64,000 bases of DNA from Streptosporangium sp. NBC_01495 (GTDB lineage: Bacteria > Actinomycetota > Actinomycetes > Streptosporangiales > Streptosporangiaceae). How positions within the stretch are numbered: the first letter of the stretch is position 1; each line of letters opens with the position of its first letter. The translations under genes were made by a program, and so were the position numbers. Positions 36,341 through 44,983 of this stretch are shown here, in pieces. Below the pieces are notes generated by a model, which searched no databases, was not told the origin of the DNA, and was given only the letters and a program-made list of their open reading frames with translations. The DNA lies in contig NZ_CP109430.1 of NCBI RefSeq assembly GCF_036250735.1, positions 1,240,001 through 1,304,000 on the forward strand. The letters are read 5' to 3'.

Positions 36341-36863
36341 TGACGAACTGCTGGTGGTCCGGTGCGGGCTCGGCGAGCGTGAGGCGTTCGCGGAGCTGGT
36401 GAGGGCCTGGCACGACCCGGTGTGGAACTACGTACGGCGCATGCTGGGGCCCTCGCGGGCCGACGACGTGGCCCAGGAGGTCTGGGTGGCCGTGGTGCGC
36501 GGGCTGCCGCACCTGAAGGAGCCGGGCAGGTTCGTGCCCTGGCTGTTCACGATCGCCAGGCGCGCGGTGGCCGACCGGCTCCGCGAGGAGTACGCCAGGC
36601 CCGAGATCCCGATGGAGGAGGAGCGGGCGTCCGCCGATCCCGGCGATTTCGCCGATGCCCTGGTGGACCGCGCCGACCTGTTCGCGGGCCTGGCGGAGCT
36701 GCCGGTCAGGGAGCGGGAGGTCCTCGTGCTGTTCTACCTGCAGGACCTCTCCCTGGAGGACTGCGCGCAGGTCTGCGCCGTCCCCGTCGGCACGGTCAAG
36801 TCACGCCTGTCCCGCGCGCGGCGCATGCTGCGCGAACAGCTCACGGAGAAGGGATACCGATGA
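36291..36863 (+). CDS. ECF RNA polymerase sigma factor, 5' end interrupted by the TnpB element
   Basis: An ECF sigma-70 factor with intact sigma2 (HDPVWNYVRRMLGPSRADDVAQEVWVAVVRGL, FVPWLFTIARRAVADRLREE) and sigma4 (LPVREREVLVLFYLQDLSLEDCAQVCAVPVGTVKSRLSRARRML). Native codons resume at 36341; the native start is at 34780 on the other side of the element. The frame stays open through the right end, and a GTG at 36291 overlaps the tnpB stop (GTGA) with GGAG 6 nt upstream, giving a 190-aa form with 17 foreign residues. Another in-frame GTG lies at 36354. Expression is therefore possible but uncertain. Its stop overlaps the next start (ATGA). Confidence 0.72.
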   Translation: MSGAGGIPGLQAEEDVNDELLVVRCGLGEREAFAELVRAWHDPVWNYVRRMLGPSRADDVAQEVWVAVVRGLPHLKEPGRFVPWLFTIARRAVADRLREEYARPEIPMEEERASADPGDFADALVDRADLFAGLAELPVREREVLVLFYLQDLSLEDCAQVCAVPVGTVKSRLSRARRMLREQLTEKGYR

Positions 36864-37312
36864 ACCCCGATGACATGATCGGCAGGCTGTCCGGCCCGCT
36901 GTCGCTGCGCCGCCGGATCGGCAACGTCGTGGCGCTGCTCGGCGGCCTGGGTGGGGCGCTGTTCACCGGCCTGCTGTGGGCCACGGAGCCCGTCCTGCCG
37001 GGCCGTACGCACCTGGCCTTCGGCGCGCTGGTCGCGCTCGGCCTGACCTGGGCAGGTTACGGGGCCTGGGCACTGACCCGGAGGACGCCGCTGTTCGCCC
37101 TCGACCGGGTGATCGCCGCCTGGCTGGCGGTGGCGGCGACGGCCCTGCTGACGGCGGGAACGGCCGCGGTCGCGGTCGCCAGGGACACCTGGGCGGGCAC
37201 GGCGGGGGTCACCGTCGCCGCGACGCTGGCCGTGCTCGCGGTGGCCGTCCTGCTCAGGGCCCGCGCCGATCGCGCCGCCCTGCTGCGGCGCAAGCGCGAG
37301 CTCGGCGGCTGA
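36860..37312 (+). CDS. four-helix membrane protein paired with the ECF sigma factor
   Basis: A 150-aa integral membrane protein of unknown function with four hydrophobic helices (VVALLGGLGGALFTGLLW, LAFGALVALGLTWAGYGAW, and two Ala-rich ones) and a basic C-terminus. It overlaps the sigma gene by 4 nt (ATGA), so the two are co-translated. Membrane partners of ECF factors often act as anti-sigma factors, but no zinc or ASD motif is visible. Its last 59 nt overlap the convergent glycosyltransferase gene. Confidence 0.7.
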   Translation: MNPDDMIGRLSGPLSLRRRIGNVVALLGGLGGALFTGLLWATEPVLPGRTHLAFGALVALGLTWAGYGAWALTRRTPLFALDRVIAAWLAVAATALLTAGTAAVAVARDTWAGTAGVTVAATLAVLAVAVLLRARADRAALLRRKRELGG

Positions 37313-38717
37313 GGCCCGCCACGGCCAGGGCCGCCGCGAGGCAGGCCATCGGGATCGAGGGCAGCACGTAACGGTGGTCGAAGTCCAGCGCGGCGATCGG
37401 GGCGAGGAGCAGGAAGACGGCCGCCGCCCACGGCAGCAGGGCCGGGCGTCGCCGTCCGGCGGCCCCGAGGGCGCCGAGCAGCAGGAGCGCGCCGATCAGC
37501 GGGCCGTGCAGGACACCGGGGTAGGAGTACGCGCCCAGGAGGCTCCCGTACGGCTCGACCGACGACATCCCCCGGATATCGCCGTCGTACTCGCGGCGCA
37601 CCTGGTCGATCAGCGGGAAGGCGGGCAGCGGCCAGGAGCCGACGGGGAACGTGAGGGCAGGAGAGACGCGCAGGGGGTGGCGGACCGGGGTCGGCGCAAA
37701 GGTGAGGGAGGCGTCGCGGGCGACCTCGCGGAGGTAGTCCAGCGGCTGGGCGGCGATGGCGCGCAGCGCGAAGGACCTGGCCAGGTCGTTGTGGGCGAAT
37801 CGGCCTCCCGGCAACCTGTTGAGCGAGGCTCCGGCCGCCCAGACGTACTCGGACGCGGCGTCGACGACGGTGCCGTTCGGGCACAGGACCGCCTCCCTCG
37901 CCGGTGGCCTGATCACCGAGCAGTCGGCGAACGTCATCGTGCGCGCCCACAGCGCTACGCCGTCGGAGCCGCTGAGCGCGAACCGCCCGTGGTGCTGCTG
38001 GTACCAGCCCGCGTAGGCCGCGAGCGGCAGCAGCCCGGCGACGGCCAGTGCCACCACCCGTCGCCGGCCCGCCCGCCGCAGGAGCAGGTGGAGCAGGACC
38101 AGCCCGAGCAGTGGCACCGCGACCGTACGGGTGAGCCCGGCCAGTGCCAGCAGCAGGCCCGCCACGGCGACCGCCCGCGCCGACGGCCTGGCCCGCCACA
38201 TCAGCACCGTCAGGGCGGCGGTGATGAGGAAGATGAGCTGGGTGTCGGAGAGTACGGCGTGTTCGAGCCTGAGGAAGGCGGGGTTGAACAGCACGGGCAG
38301 GGTCGCCAGGGTGGCTCCCCATCCGGGAAGCGAGTGGCGGCGCAGCACCAGATAGATCATCAGACCCGTGCCGAGGCCCATGGCGTGCTGGACGCCCGCG
38401 ACGAGCTCCACGCTGTGGAAGGGCAGCAGCAGCCGCAGCAGGAAGGGGTACCCGGCCGGGTGGAACGCGCCGGAGGGCTCCAGATGGACGGCCGTGTTCA
38501 GATAGGTGAAGGAGTCGTACCAGTAGAGCTGGGCGGTGTCGTAGCCGAGCATGACGAGGCCGCGGAGCCCCGCCGCCAGGATGATCACGACGGTGAACAG
38601 CCGGTGGCCGCCGAGAGCGTCGCGGAGGGCGTCGCGGAGGGCGCGGAGCCGGTCGCGTGGACCGCTCCTTTCGGGCGGGGCGGGCAGGGTCCGGGTCCCG
38701 CCGGGTGAGGTGAGCAT
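37254..38717 (-). CDS. GT-C-fold membrane glycosyltransferase (ArnT/PMT-like)
   Basis: A 487-aa polytopic protein with about eleven hydrophobic helices. After a basic N-terminus it has GYDTAQLYWYDSFTYLNTAVHLEPSGAFHPAGYPFLLRLLLP, the first extracellular loop with the acidic residue expected of lipid-linked-sugar transferases, and later FDHRYVLPSIP, which recalls the dolichol-phosphate-mannose-type family. It would transfer a sugar from a polyprenyl phosphate to an outer-surface acceptor. Start at 38717 is chosen over 38798 because GGGGGG lies about 8 nt upstream. Substrate unknown. Confidence 0.75.
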   Translation of the reverse strand: MLTSPGGTRTLPAPPERSGPRDRLRALRDALRDALGGHRLFTVVIILAAGLRGLVMLGYDTAQLYWYDSFTYLNTAVHLEPSGAFHPAGYPFLLRLLLPFHSVELVAGVQHAMGLGTGLMIYLVLRRHSLPGWGATLATLPVLFNPAFLRLEHAVLSDTQLIFLITAALTVLMWRARPSARAVAVAGLLLALAGLTRTVAVPLLGLVLLHLLLRRAGRRRVVALAVAGLLPLAAYAGWYQQHHGRFALSGSDGVALWARTMTFADCSVIRPPAREAVLCPNGTVVDAASEYVWAAGASLNRLPGGRFAHNDLARSFALRAIAAQPLDYLREVARDASLTFAPTPVRHPLRVSPALTFPVGSWPLPAFPLIDQVRREYDGDIRGMSSVEPYGSLLGAYSYPGVLHGPLIGALLLLGALGAAGRRRPALLPWAAAVFLLLAPIAALDFDHRYVLPSIPMACLAAALAVAGLSRRARACAAAGRRDRRGP

Positions 38718-38782
38718 GGATGATCCCCCGTTCCGAGGCCGGGAAGTTCCCGGCACGGTGGGAGCAGTCCAGCGATCAGCCG

Positions 38783-38811
38783 ATAACCTTGCCGTCACCG
38801 AAATCGGTTAT
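38783..38811. promoter_or_regulatory. operator-like inverted repeat between divergent glycosyltransferase and response-regulator genes
   Basis: ATAACC (38783-38788) and GGTTAT (38806-38811) form an inverted repeat, and the perfect palindrome ACCGAAATCGGT lies within its right half. It is a candidate binding site for the adjacent OmpR-type regulator. Confidence 0.4.
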
Positions 38812-38867
38812 GTCCGCGTTATGCCGTCTGTGGCACGCTGGCGCGATTCGGAGCCGGGGGAGGCGTC

Positions 38868-39524
38868 TTGCGGGTATTGGTCGTCGAGGACGAGCTGATG
38901 CTCGCCGACTCGATCGCGGAGGGTTTGCGCGGTGAGGCGCTCGCCGTCGACGTCGCCTACGACGGGGAGGCGGCGCTGGAACGACTTCGGCTCCACGACT
39001 ACGACGTGCTCGTCCTGGACCGGGACCTGCCGGGCGTACACGGTGACGACGTGTGCAAGACCGTGGTCGCCGACGGGGCCCTCGTGCGGATCATCATGCT
39101 CACCGCGGCGGGCGACGTGCGCTCACGGGTGGCGGGCCTGTCCCTCGGCGCCGACGACTACCTGCCCAAGCCGTTCGCGTTCGAGGAGCTGACGGCCCGC
39201 GTGCTCGCGCTGGGCCGCCGTGTGCGGCCCGCCGACCCGCCGCTGCTGGAGCGGGCGGGCATCAGCCTGGACCGGGCGCACCGGCAGGTGTTCCGCGGCG
39301 GGCGCTACGTGCCGCTCGCCCGTAAGGAGTTCGGCGTGCTGGCCGAGCTGCTGCGAGCCGGTGGGGCGGTGGTCTCCAGCGAGACGCTGCTGGAGAAGGT
39401 GTGGGACGAGCACACCGACCCGTTCACCAACACCGTGCGGACGACGATGATGAAGTTGCGCCGGAAGATCGGCGATCCGCCGGTCATCGAGACCGTCACG
39501 GGAGTGGGATACCGCATTCCATGA
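38868..39524 (+). CDS. OmpR/PhoB-family response regulator
   Basis: A 218-aa two-component regulator. The receiver domain has the acidic pair EDE (residues 7-9), phospho-acceptor Asp in DVLVLDRDLPG, and KPFAFEEL with the conserved Lys; the winged-helix C-terminus has LARKEFGVLAELL and TNTVRTTMMKLRRKI ending GVGYRIP. The start is TTG at 38868 with GGGGGAGG just upstream. The stop overlaps the kinase start (ATGA). Confidence 0.92.
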   Translation: MRVLVVEDELMLADSIAEGLRGEALAVDVAYDGEAALERLRLHDYDVLVLDRDLPGVHGDDVCKTVVADGALVRIIMLTAAGDVRSRVAGLSLGADDYLPKPFAFEELTARVLALGRRVRPADPPLLERAGISLDRAHRQVFRGGRYVPLARKEFGVLAELLRAGGAVVSSETLLEKVWDEHTDPFTNTVRTTMMKLRRKIGDPPVIETVTGVGYRIP

Positions 39525-40675
39525 AGATGAGCGTTCGTTTCCGGTTCGCCGTGGTCTGTGGCACGGTCTTCCTCTACCTCGGCGTCGTTCTGGTCGCGGG
39601 ACTCGCCTTCCTCGTACGGCAGAGCCTGGAGCCCCGCGACGGGTTGCGGCATCCCCAGTACATCCGGGTCGCGGGCTTCTACTACATGCCGCAATATCCC
39701 GAGTATCGGGTGGCGGAGCAGCGGGTCGCGCAGGTCAGGCGCATCTACCAGGCCGACACGATCAGCAACGTCCTCACCGTGGGTGGCTTCACGGTGCTCG
39801 TGGGTGCCGGGGTCGCGACGATGGTCGGCTGGCGGGCCGCGGGCTGGGCGCTCCGCCCCGTCAGATCGGTCACCGAGAGCGCGCGATACATCGCCCAGAG
39901 CCATGACCTCACCGGTCGCATCACCTACGCCGGACGAGACGACGAGGTCAAGGAGCTCGTCGACATCGTCGACACCATCGTCGGCCGCCTGGCCCGTTCC
40001 TTCGACGGCCAGCGGCGCTTCGTCGCCAACGCCTCCCACGAGCTGCGCACCCCGCTCACCATCAACCGCACCCTGGTGGACGTGGCGGTCAGGCGGCCCG
40101 ACGCGAGCGAGGACGTCAAGCGGCTCGGCGAGTCCCTGCTGCTGGTCAACACCCGGCACGAGAGGCTGATCGACGGCCTGCTCGCCCTGACAGAAGGCGA
40201 GCAGGCGGTCCTCGACCGCCGTCCCTTCGACCTGACCGACGTGGTCGAGCACGTGCTCGACCTGGCGGGCAAGGAGGCGGGAGAGCACGAGTTGACCATC
40301 CACCGGCTGCTGGACTCCGCGCCGACCGCCGGTGAACCGGTGCTGGTCGAGAGGCTCGTGCAGAACCTCGTGGAGAACGCGATCCGGCACAACCACGACG
40401 GCGGCCAGGTGTGGGTGACCACCCGGCAGCGCGCCGACCGGGTGGAGCTGGTGGTGGCGAACACCGGGTTGCCCGTACCGCACTACGAGATCGAGACGAT
40501 CTTCGAGCCGTTCCGGCGGCTCCACGGCGACCGGCTGCGCTCCGATCGCGGCAGCGGCCTGGGACTGTCGATCGTCCGGGTCGTCGCCGAGGCCCATGGC
40601 GGCAACGTGACCGCGGGCTCCCGGGAGGAGGGCGGCCTGACGATCACCGTCGAGCTGCCGCGCGAGAGTCTCTGA
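39521..40675 (+). CDS. HAMP-domain sensor histidine kinase
   Basis: A 384-aa membrane kinase partnered with the preceding regulator. Two transmembrane helices (residues about 8-32 and 85-106) flank a short extracellular sensor rich in Tyr (FYYMPQYPEYRV). A HAMP linker is followed by the H-box NASHELRTPLTINRTLVDVAV, N-box LVQNLVENAIRHN and G-box GSGLGLSIVRVVAEAHGG. The ATG at 39521 overlaps the regulator stop. The signal is unknown. Confidence 0.92.
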   Translation: MKMSVRFRFAVVCGTVFLYLGVVLVAGLAFLVRQSLEPRDGLRHPQYIRVAGFYYMPQYPEYRVAEQRVAQVRRIYQADTISNVLTVGGFTVLVGAGVATMVGWRAAGWALRPVRSVTESARYIAQSHDLTGRITYAGRDDEVKELVDIVDTIVGRLARSFDGQRRFVANASHELRTPLTINRTLVDVAVRRPDASEDVKRLGESLLLVNTRHERLIDGLLALTEGEQAVLDRRPFDLTDVVEHVLDLAGKEAGEHELTIHRLLDSAPTAGEPVLVERLVQNLVENAIRHNHDGGQVWVTTRQRADRVELVVANTGLPVPHYEIETIFEPFRRLHGDRLRSDRGSGLGLSIVRVVAEAHGGNVTAGSREEGGLTITVELPRESL

Positions 40676-40794
40676 CGCCCGGTCATCGGGTACCCGCCGG
40701 TATCGGGCGAGCCGGGTGCGCGGTTCGAGGGTGAGGCGGGCAGGCCGTTCCCTCGGCACGAGGGGTCCTCCCCGGGTTTCCCGGGCGGCCCGAT

Positions 40795-40832
40795 CCGGTA
40801 CGGCGCCGTCCCCCCGGGGGGAGCCGTACCGG
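40795..40832. terminator. bidirectional terminator between the kinase and sodC
   Basis: CCGGTACGGC (40795-40804) and GCCGTACCGG (40823-40832) form a perfect stem, with an inner CCCCCC/GGGGGG pairing. Confidence 0.85.
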
Positions 40833-40840
40833 AAGGGGCG

Positions 40841-40915
40841 TCAGGTGAGCAGCGTTACGAGCGCGGCGAAGGCCACCCACGCGAGCAGCAGGGCCAGGTG
40901 CATCCGGCCGGTCAT
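40841..40915 (-). CDS. possible 24-aa hydrophobic membrane peptide
   Basis: An ATG at 40915 opens MTGRMHLALLLAWVAFAALV plus TLLT and a stop at 40841, a single transmembrane-like helix after a short basic start. It sits between sodC and its terminator, so it would be transcribed with sodC. The ribosome-binding site is weak (GGCAGG about 12 nt upstream). Evidence is composition and position only; it could be chance. Confidence 0.35.
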   Translation of the reverse strand: MTGRMHLALLLAWVAFAALVTLLT

Positions 40916-40964
40916 GACCTGCCGGGATCCTGCCCCGCCGCTCTTGGAGGGCGGTTGGAGACCA

Positions 40965-41621
40965 CTAGTTCCTGGTGATCACACCGCAGGCGACGCGCCC
41001 GCCGGAGTCTCCCGCCTTGAGGGTCTCCGCGTCCGGGCCGGTGTCGCCGGTCGGGTCGCCCGGGTGGCTGTAGCGGTCGGGAACGTTGGAGTGGTTGTCC
41101 GGCAGGGCGTGGACGACGACGGAGCTGCCGTCGCTGTCGAAGAGCTGTCCCACCCGGAAGCGGTCGGTCACGACGGTCGCCTCACCGGTGCCGTCCTCGG
41201 CGACGAGAAGGTTGGGCAGGTCGCCGGAGTGCCCGCTGTGCGTGGCCGGGTGGATGGTGAAGTGCGCGCCCGCGCTGGCGAAGGGACTGCGGGTGACCGG
41301 GTCGATCGCCCTGGGGTCGCAGACGCCCTTCATGTGGATGTGGAAGCCGTGGTAGCCGGCGGGCAGGCCGCCGACGGTGATGGTGAGCCGGGACTTGTTG
41401 TACAGCCTGTGGTCGATACGCAGGAAGCCGACGCTCTTCCCGGCGGTGTCCTTGATGACGGCCTCGGCCGACGGCCAGGGCAACGGTGCGGGCTCCGACG
41501 TCCGTGACACCTGAGATGCCTGAGATGTCCGAGACATCGCCTGGGCGGCCGGGACGGTGCCGGCTCCGGCCGTCACCGTGCCGAGCGCGACGGCCAAGGC
41601 GAGACAGGTCCTGTGAAGCAT
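40965..41621 (-). CDS. sodC: secreted Cu/Zn superoxide dismutase
   Basis: Extracytoplasmic enzyme converting superoxide to oxygen and peroxide. The 218-aa product has a signal peptide (CLALAVALGTVTAGAGTVPAAQA), then GFHIHMKGVCD (copper His residues and disulfide Cys), GAHFTIHPATHSGHSGDLPNL (zinc/copper His), SVVVHALPDNHSNVP and RVACGVI with the second Cys. Start at 41621 is preceded by GGGG. All metal ligands appear to be present. Confidence 0.9.
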   Translation of the reverse strand: MLHRTCLALAVALGTVTAGAGTVPAAQAMSRTSQASQVSRTSEPAPLPWPSAEAVIKDTAGKSVGFLRIDHRLYNKSRLTITVGGLPAGYHGFHIHMKGVCDPRAIDPVTRSPFASAGAHFTIHPATHSGHSGDLPNLLVAEDGTGEATVVTDRFRVGQLFDSDGSSVVVHALPDNHSNVPDRYSHPGDPTGDTGPDAETLKAGDSGGRVACGVITRN

Positions 41622-41740
41622 GAGATATCCCCCGTACGAGTCCTGGGCTCCCCTGCCGTGACGCGGGGAGCGGCAGCACAGGGTTCCTACCTCAGGAGGG
41701 GGCGGGCACCGGGGGCACCACGCCGTCTCGCCGGGCAAAG

Positions 41741-41977
41741 TCGTGCCGTACCGAAGTCGTGCCTTATCGAAGTCGTGCCTTATCGAAGTCGTCCGGTGCG
41801 ATGCCGGACCGCACGAAATCATGCCGTACGAAGCCGACCCCGTACGAGGTCGCCTCTCACGCGGCGCGGGACCACGCGGAGTCGTGTCGTACGAGGTCGC
41901 CTGGACGCGGGACCGCGCGGAGTTGTGCCGTAGGAGGTCGCTTCGACGCGGGACCACGCGAGGTCATGCCGTACGAG
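41741..41977. repeat. two families of tandem repeats upstream of sodC
   Basis: Three 16-bp units TCGTGCCTTATCGAAG-like at 41741, 41757 and 41773 (the last two identical) are followed by units beginning GTCGCC at 41849 (47 bp), 41896 (41 bp) and 41937 (41 bp). They fill most of the 436-bp gap between the stop of typA and the start of sodC, and nothing else is recognisable in that gap. Confidence 0.8.
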
Positions 41978-42057
41978 GTCGTCTCCCGCGACGCCGGGCC
42001 GGACGAGACCGTCCCGCCGGGTGAGCCCGGCGGGACGGGGTGGAGCAGCGGTGAGGA

Positions 42058-43911
42058 TCAGTTGGTCCGCTTGGCGCGGGCGGTGGTCCGGGCACGGGTC
42101 GAGGCGTCGAGGACGACCTTGCGGATGCGCACGTTCTCCGGCGTGATCTCCACGCACTCGTCCTCGCGGATGAACTCCAGCGCCTGCTCCAGCGAGAGCT
42201 GGCGCGGCGGGATCAGCGTCTCCGTCGTGTCGCTCGTCGAGGAGCGCATGTTGGTGAGCTTCTTCTCCTTGGTGATGTTCACGTCCATGTCGTCGGCGCG
42301 TGAGTTCTCACCGACGATCATGCCCTCGTAGACCTCGGTGGTCGGCTGGACGAACAGGACGCCGCGCTCCTGCAGGTTCAGCATGGCGAACGGGGTCACC
42401 GGGCCCGACCGGTCGGCGACCAGCGAGCCGTTGTTGCGGGTGCGCAGCTCGCCGAACCACGGCTCGTAGTCCTCGAACACGTGGTTCACGATGCCGGTGC
42501 CGCGGGTCTCGGTCAGGAACTCGGTCCGGAAGCCGATCAGGCCGCGGGCCGGGACCACGAACTCCATGCGGATCCAGCCGGTGCCGTGGTTGGTCATGTG
42601 CTCCATGCGGCCCTTGCGGACGGCGAGCAGCTGGGTGATCGCCCCGAGGTATTCCTCCGGGCAGTCGATGGTCACCCGCTCGACCGGCTCGTGGACCTTG
42701 CCGTCGATGAGCTTGGTGACGACCTGCGGCTTGCCGACGGTCAGCTCGTAGCCCTCGCGGCGCATCTGCTCGACCAGGATGGCCAGCGCCAGCTCGCCAC
42801 GGCCCTGCACCTCCCACGCGTCGGGACGGTCGGTCGGCAGGACGCGCAGCGACACGTTGCCGACGAGCTCCTTGTCGAGCCGGTCCTTGACCATGCGGGC
42901 GGTGACCTTGGAACCCTTGACCCTGCCGACCATCGGCGAGGTGTTGGTGCCGACGGTCATGGAGATCGCGGGCTCGTCGACCGTGATGAGGGGCAGCGGG
43001 CGCGGGTCCTCGGGGTCGGCGAGGGTCTCGCCGATCATGATGTCCGGGATGCCGGCGATCGCGATGATGTCACCGGGCCCCGCCTCCTCGGCGGGCTTGC
43101 GCTCCAGCGCGTCGGTCATCAGCAGCTCGGTGATCTTCACCCGCTGGATGGTGCCGTCGGTGCGGCACCAGGCGACCTGCTGGCCCTTCTTGATGGTGCC
43201 CTGGTGGACGCGGCAGAGCGCGATCCGGCCCAGGTAGGACGAGGCGTCGAGGTTGGTGACGTGCGCCTGCAAAGGGGCTTCCGGGTCGTACACCGGGGCC
43301 GGGATCGTGCTCTTGATGACGTCGAACAGCGGCTCGAGGTCCTCGGAGTCCGGCATTCCGGCGTCCTCGGGACGGTTGAGCGAGGCGCGGCCGGCCTTGG
43401 CCGAGGCGTAGACGATCGGGAAGTCGATCTGGTCCTCGGTGGCGTCCAGGTCGATGAAGAGCTCGTAGACCTCGTCCACGACCTCCTTGATGCGGGCGTC
43501 GGGGCGGTCGACCTTGTTGATGCACAGGATGACCGGCATCTTCGCGGCGAACGCCTTGCGCAGCACGAACCGGGTCTGCGGCAGCGGCCCCTCGGAGGCG
43601 TCGACCAGCAGCACGACACCGTCGACCATGGACAGGCCCCGCTCGACCTCACCGCCGAAGTCGGCGTGGCCGGGGGTGTCGATGATGTTGAGCGTCATGC
43701 CACCGTGCTTGACGGCTGTGTTCTTCGCGAGAATGGTGATCCCCTTCTCGCGTTCGAGGTCGTTGGAGTCCATGACACGGTCATCCACGTCCTGGTTGAC
43801 GCGGAAGGCGCCCGACTGCCAGAGCATGGCATCCACGAGAGTGGTCTTGCCGTGGTCGACGTGCGCGATGATCGCGATGTTCCGCAGGTCGTCGCGGCTG
43901 TTCAAAGGCAT
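42058..43911 (-). CDS. typA: ribosome-associated GTPase TypA/BipA
   Basis: Translational GTPase of the EF-G family that binds ribosomes and supports 50S assembly and stress adaptation. The 617-aa product has [16 protein letters not shown] (G1), the switch region [22 protein letters not shown] (G3), NKVDRPDA (G4), then EF-G-like domains and the BipA-specific C-terminal domain ([29 protein letters not shown]). Length and motifs are typical. Confidence 0.95.
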   Translation of the reverse strand: MPLNSRDDLRNIAIIAHVDHGKTTLVDAMLWQSGAFRVNQDVDDRVMDSNDLEREKGITILAKNTAVKHGGMTLNIIDTPGHADFGGEVERGLSMVDGVVLLVDASEGPLPQTRFVLRKAFAAKMPVILCINKVDRPDARIKEVVDEVYELFIDLDATEDQIDFPIVYASAKAGRASLNRPEDAGMPDSEDLEPLFDVIKSTIPAPVYDPEAPLQAHVTNLDASSYLGRIALCRVHQGTIKKGQQVAWCRTDGTIQRVKITELLMTDALERKPAEEAGPGDIIAIAGIPDIMIGETLADPEDPRPLPLITVDEPAISMTVGTNTSPMVGRVKGSKVTARMVKDRLDKELVGNVSLRVLPTDRPDAWEVQGRGELALAILVEQMRREGYELTVGKPQVVTKLIDGKVHEPVERVTIDCPEEYLGAITQLLAVRKGRMEHMTNHGTGWIRMEFVVPARGLIGFRTEFLTETRGTGIVNHVFEDYEPWFGELRTRNNGSLVADRSGPVTPFAMLNLQERGVLFVQPTTEVYEGMIVGENSRADDMDVNITKEKKLTNMRSSTSDTTETLIPPRQLSLEQALEFIREDECVEITPENVRIRKVVLDASTRARTTARAKRTN

Positions 43912-44144
43912 GATGGAGTCTCACTCTGTGATCGTGGAGGCTGACCGCGGACTGTGCGGCCCTCCCATTTTAGTTGATCCGGACAATCGCTCTCACGTCT
44001 CCGGCATATGAAGTGCGCCAATTCACCCGCGGGACACCCTCCGGCCCCCCTGCCGGAGGCCATGACCGGTACCGCGGATCGGGGCCGCGCCCGGGGCGCA
44101 AGCGGGGCGCGACCGGGCATCCGGCACTCCCTAAGCTCGGATTC

Positions 44145-44930
44145 ATGCCTCTCGCACCGTCGCTTCCCGTAATGCTCAGAACTCGGGACAACCTGCGGAT
44201 AGACGCCGCCCACACCCCCTCGCGCGGCGCGGACGACCTCGGGATCGTCCTGGCCCACGGCTTCACCGGATCCCTCAGGGAACGCGCCACGCGCCGCATC
44301 GCCCATGTGCTCAGCGGATTCGGCGGGGTGGTGGCGTTCGACTTCAGGGGACACGGCCGTTCGGGAGGCCGGTCGACCGTGGGAGACCTGGAGATCTTCG
44401 ACGTGGAGGCGGCGGTACGGCACGCGCGGGCGATCGGCTACCGGAGGGTCGTGACCGTCGGGTTCTCCATGGGCGGGGCGGTCGCCGTACGGCACGCGGG
44501 GGTGCTGGGCGGCGTGGACGCGGTGGTGTCGGTGAGCGCGCCCGCCCGGTGGTACTACCGGGGGACCAGGCCGATGCGCCAGGTGCACTGGGCGATCGAG
44601 AGGCCGGTCGGGCGGCTGGCCGCGCGGCTGGGCAAGCGCACCCGGATCATGAAGGGGGTGTGGGACCCGCTGCCGCTGGCGCCGTACGAGGCGGCGGCGA
44701 AGATCTCCCCGGTGCCGCTCCTGGTCGTGCACGGCGACGCGGACCGGTTCTTCCCCCTCGACCACGCGTACCAGATCTACGAGGCCGCGAACGAGCCGAA
44801 GGAGCTGTGGATCGAGTCCGGCTTCGGCCACGCGGAGTCGGCGGCCACGCCGGATCTGGTCCGCCGCCTCGGGGGATGGGCCGCGGCCAGGTCCTGTCCC
44901 CCGGAAGCTGTCTATCCTCTTGAAGATTGA
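44145..44930 (+). CDS. alpha/beta hydrolase
   Basis: A 261-aa cytoplasmic serine hydrolase. It has VLAHGFTGS (oxyanion hole), [11 protein letters not shown], the nucleophile elbow VGFSMGGAVAVRHAG, VVHGDADRFFPLDHA (acid residue) and GFGHAES (catalytic His). ATG 44145 is chosen since the conserved core begins about 15 residues later; upstream codons are open but unlike protein. Substrate unknown. It is followed 53 bp later by pta. Confidence 0.82.
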   Translation: MPLAPSLPVMLRTRDNLRIDAAHTPSRGADDLGIVLAHGFTGSLRERATRRIAHVLSGFGGVVAFDFRGHGRSGGRSTVGDLEIFDVEAAVRHARAIGYRRVVTVGFSMGGAVAVRHAGVLGGVDAVVSVSAPARWYYRGTRPMRQVHWAIERPVGRLAARLGKRTRIMKGVWDPLPLAPYEAAAKISPVPLLVVHGDADRFFPLDHAYQIYEAANEPKELWIESGFGHAESAATPDLVRRLGGWAAARSCPPEAVYPLED

Positions 44931-44983
44931 CCATAGGGCGATGTCGATGTGACGGCGGCGGGCAGAGGCGAGGGACGGGACGC

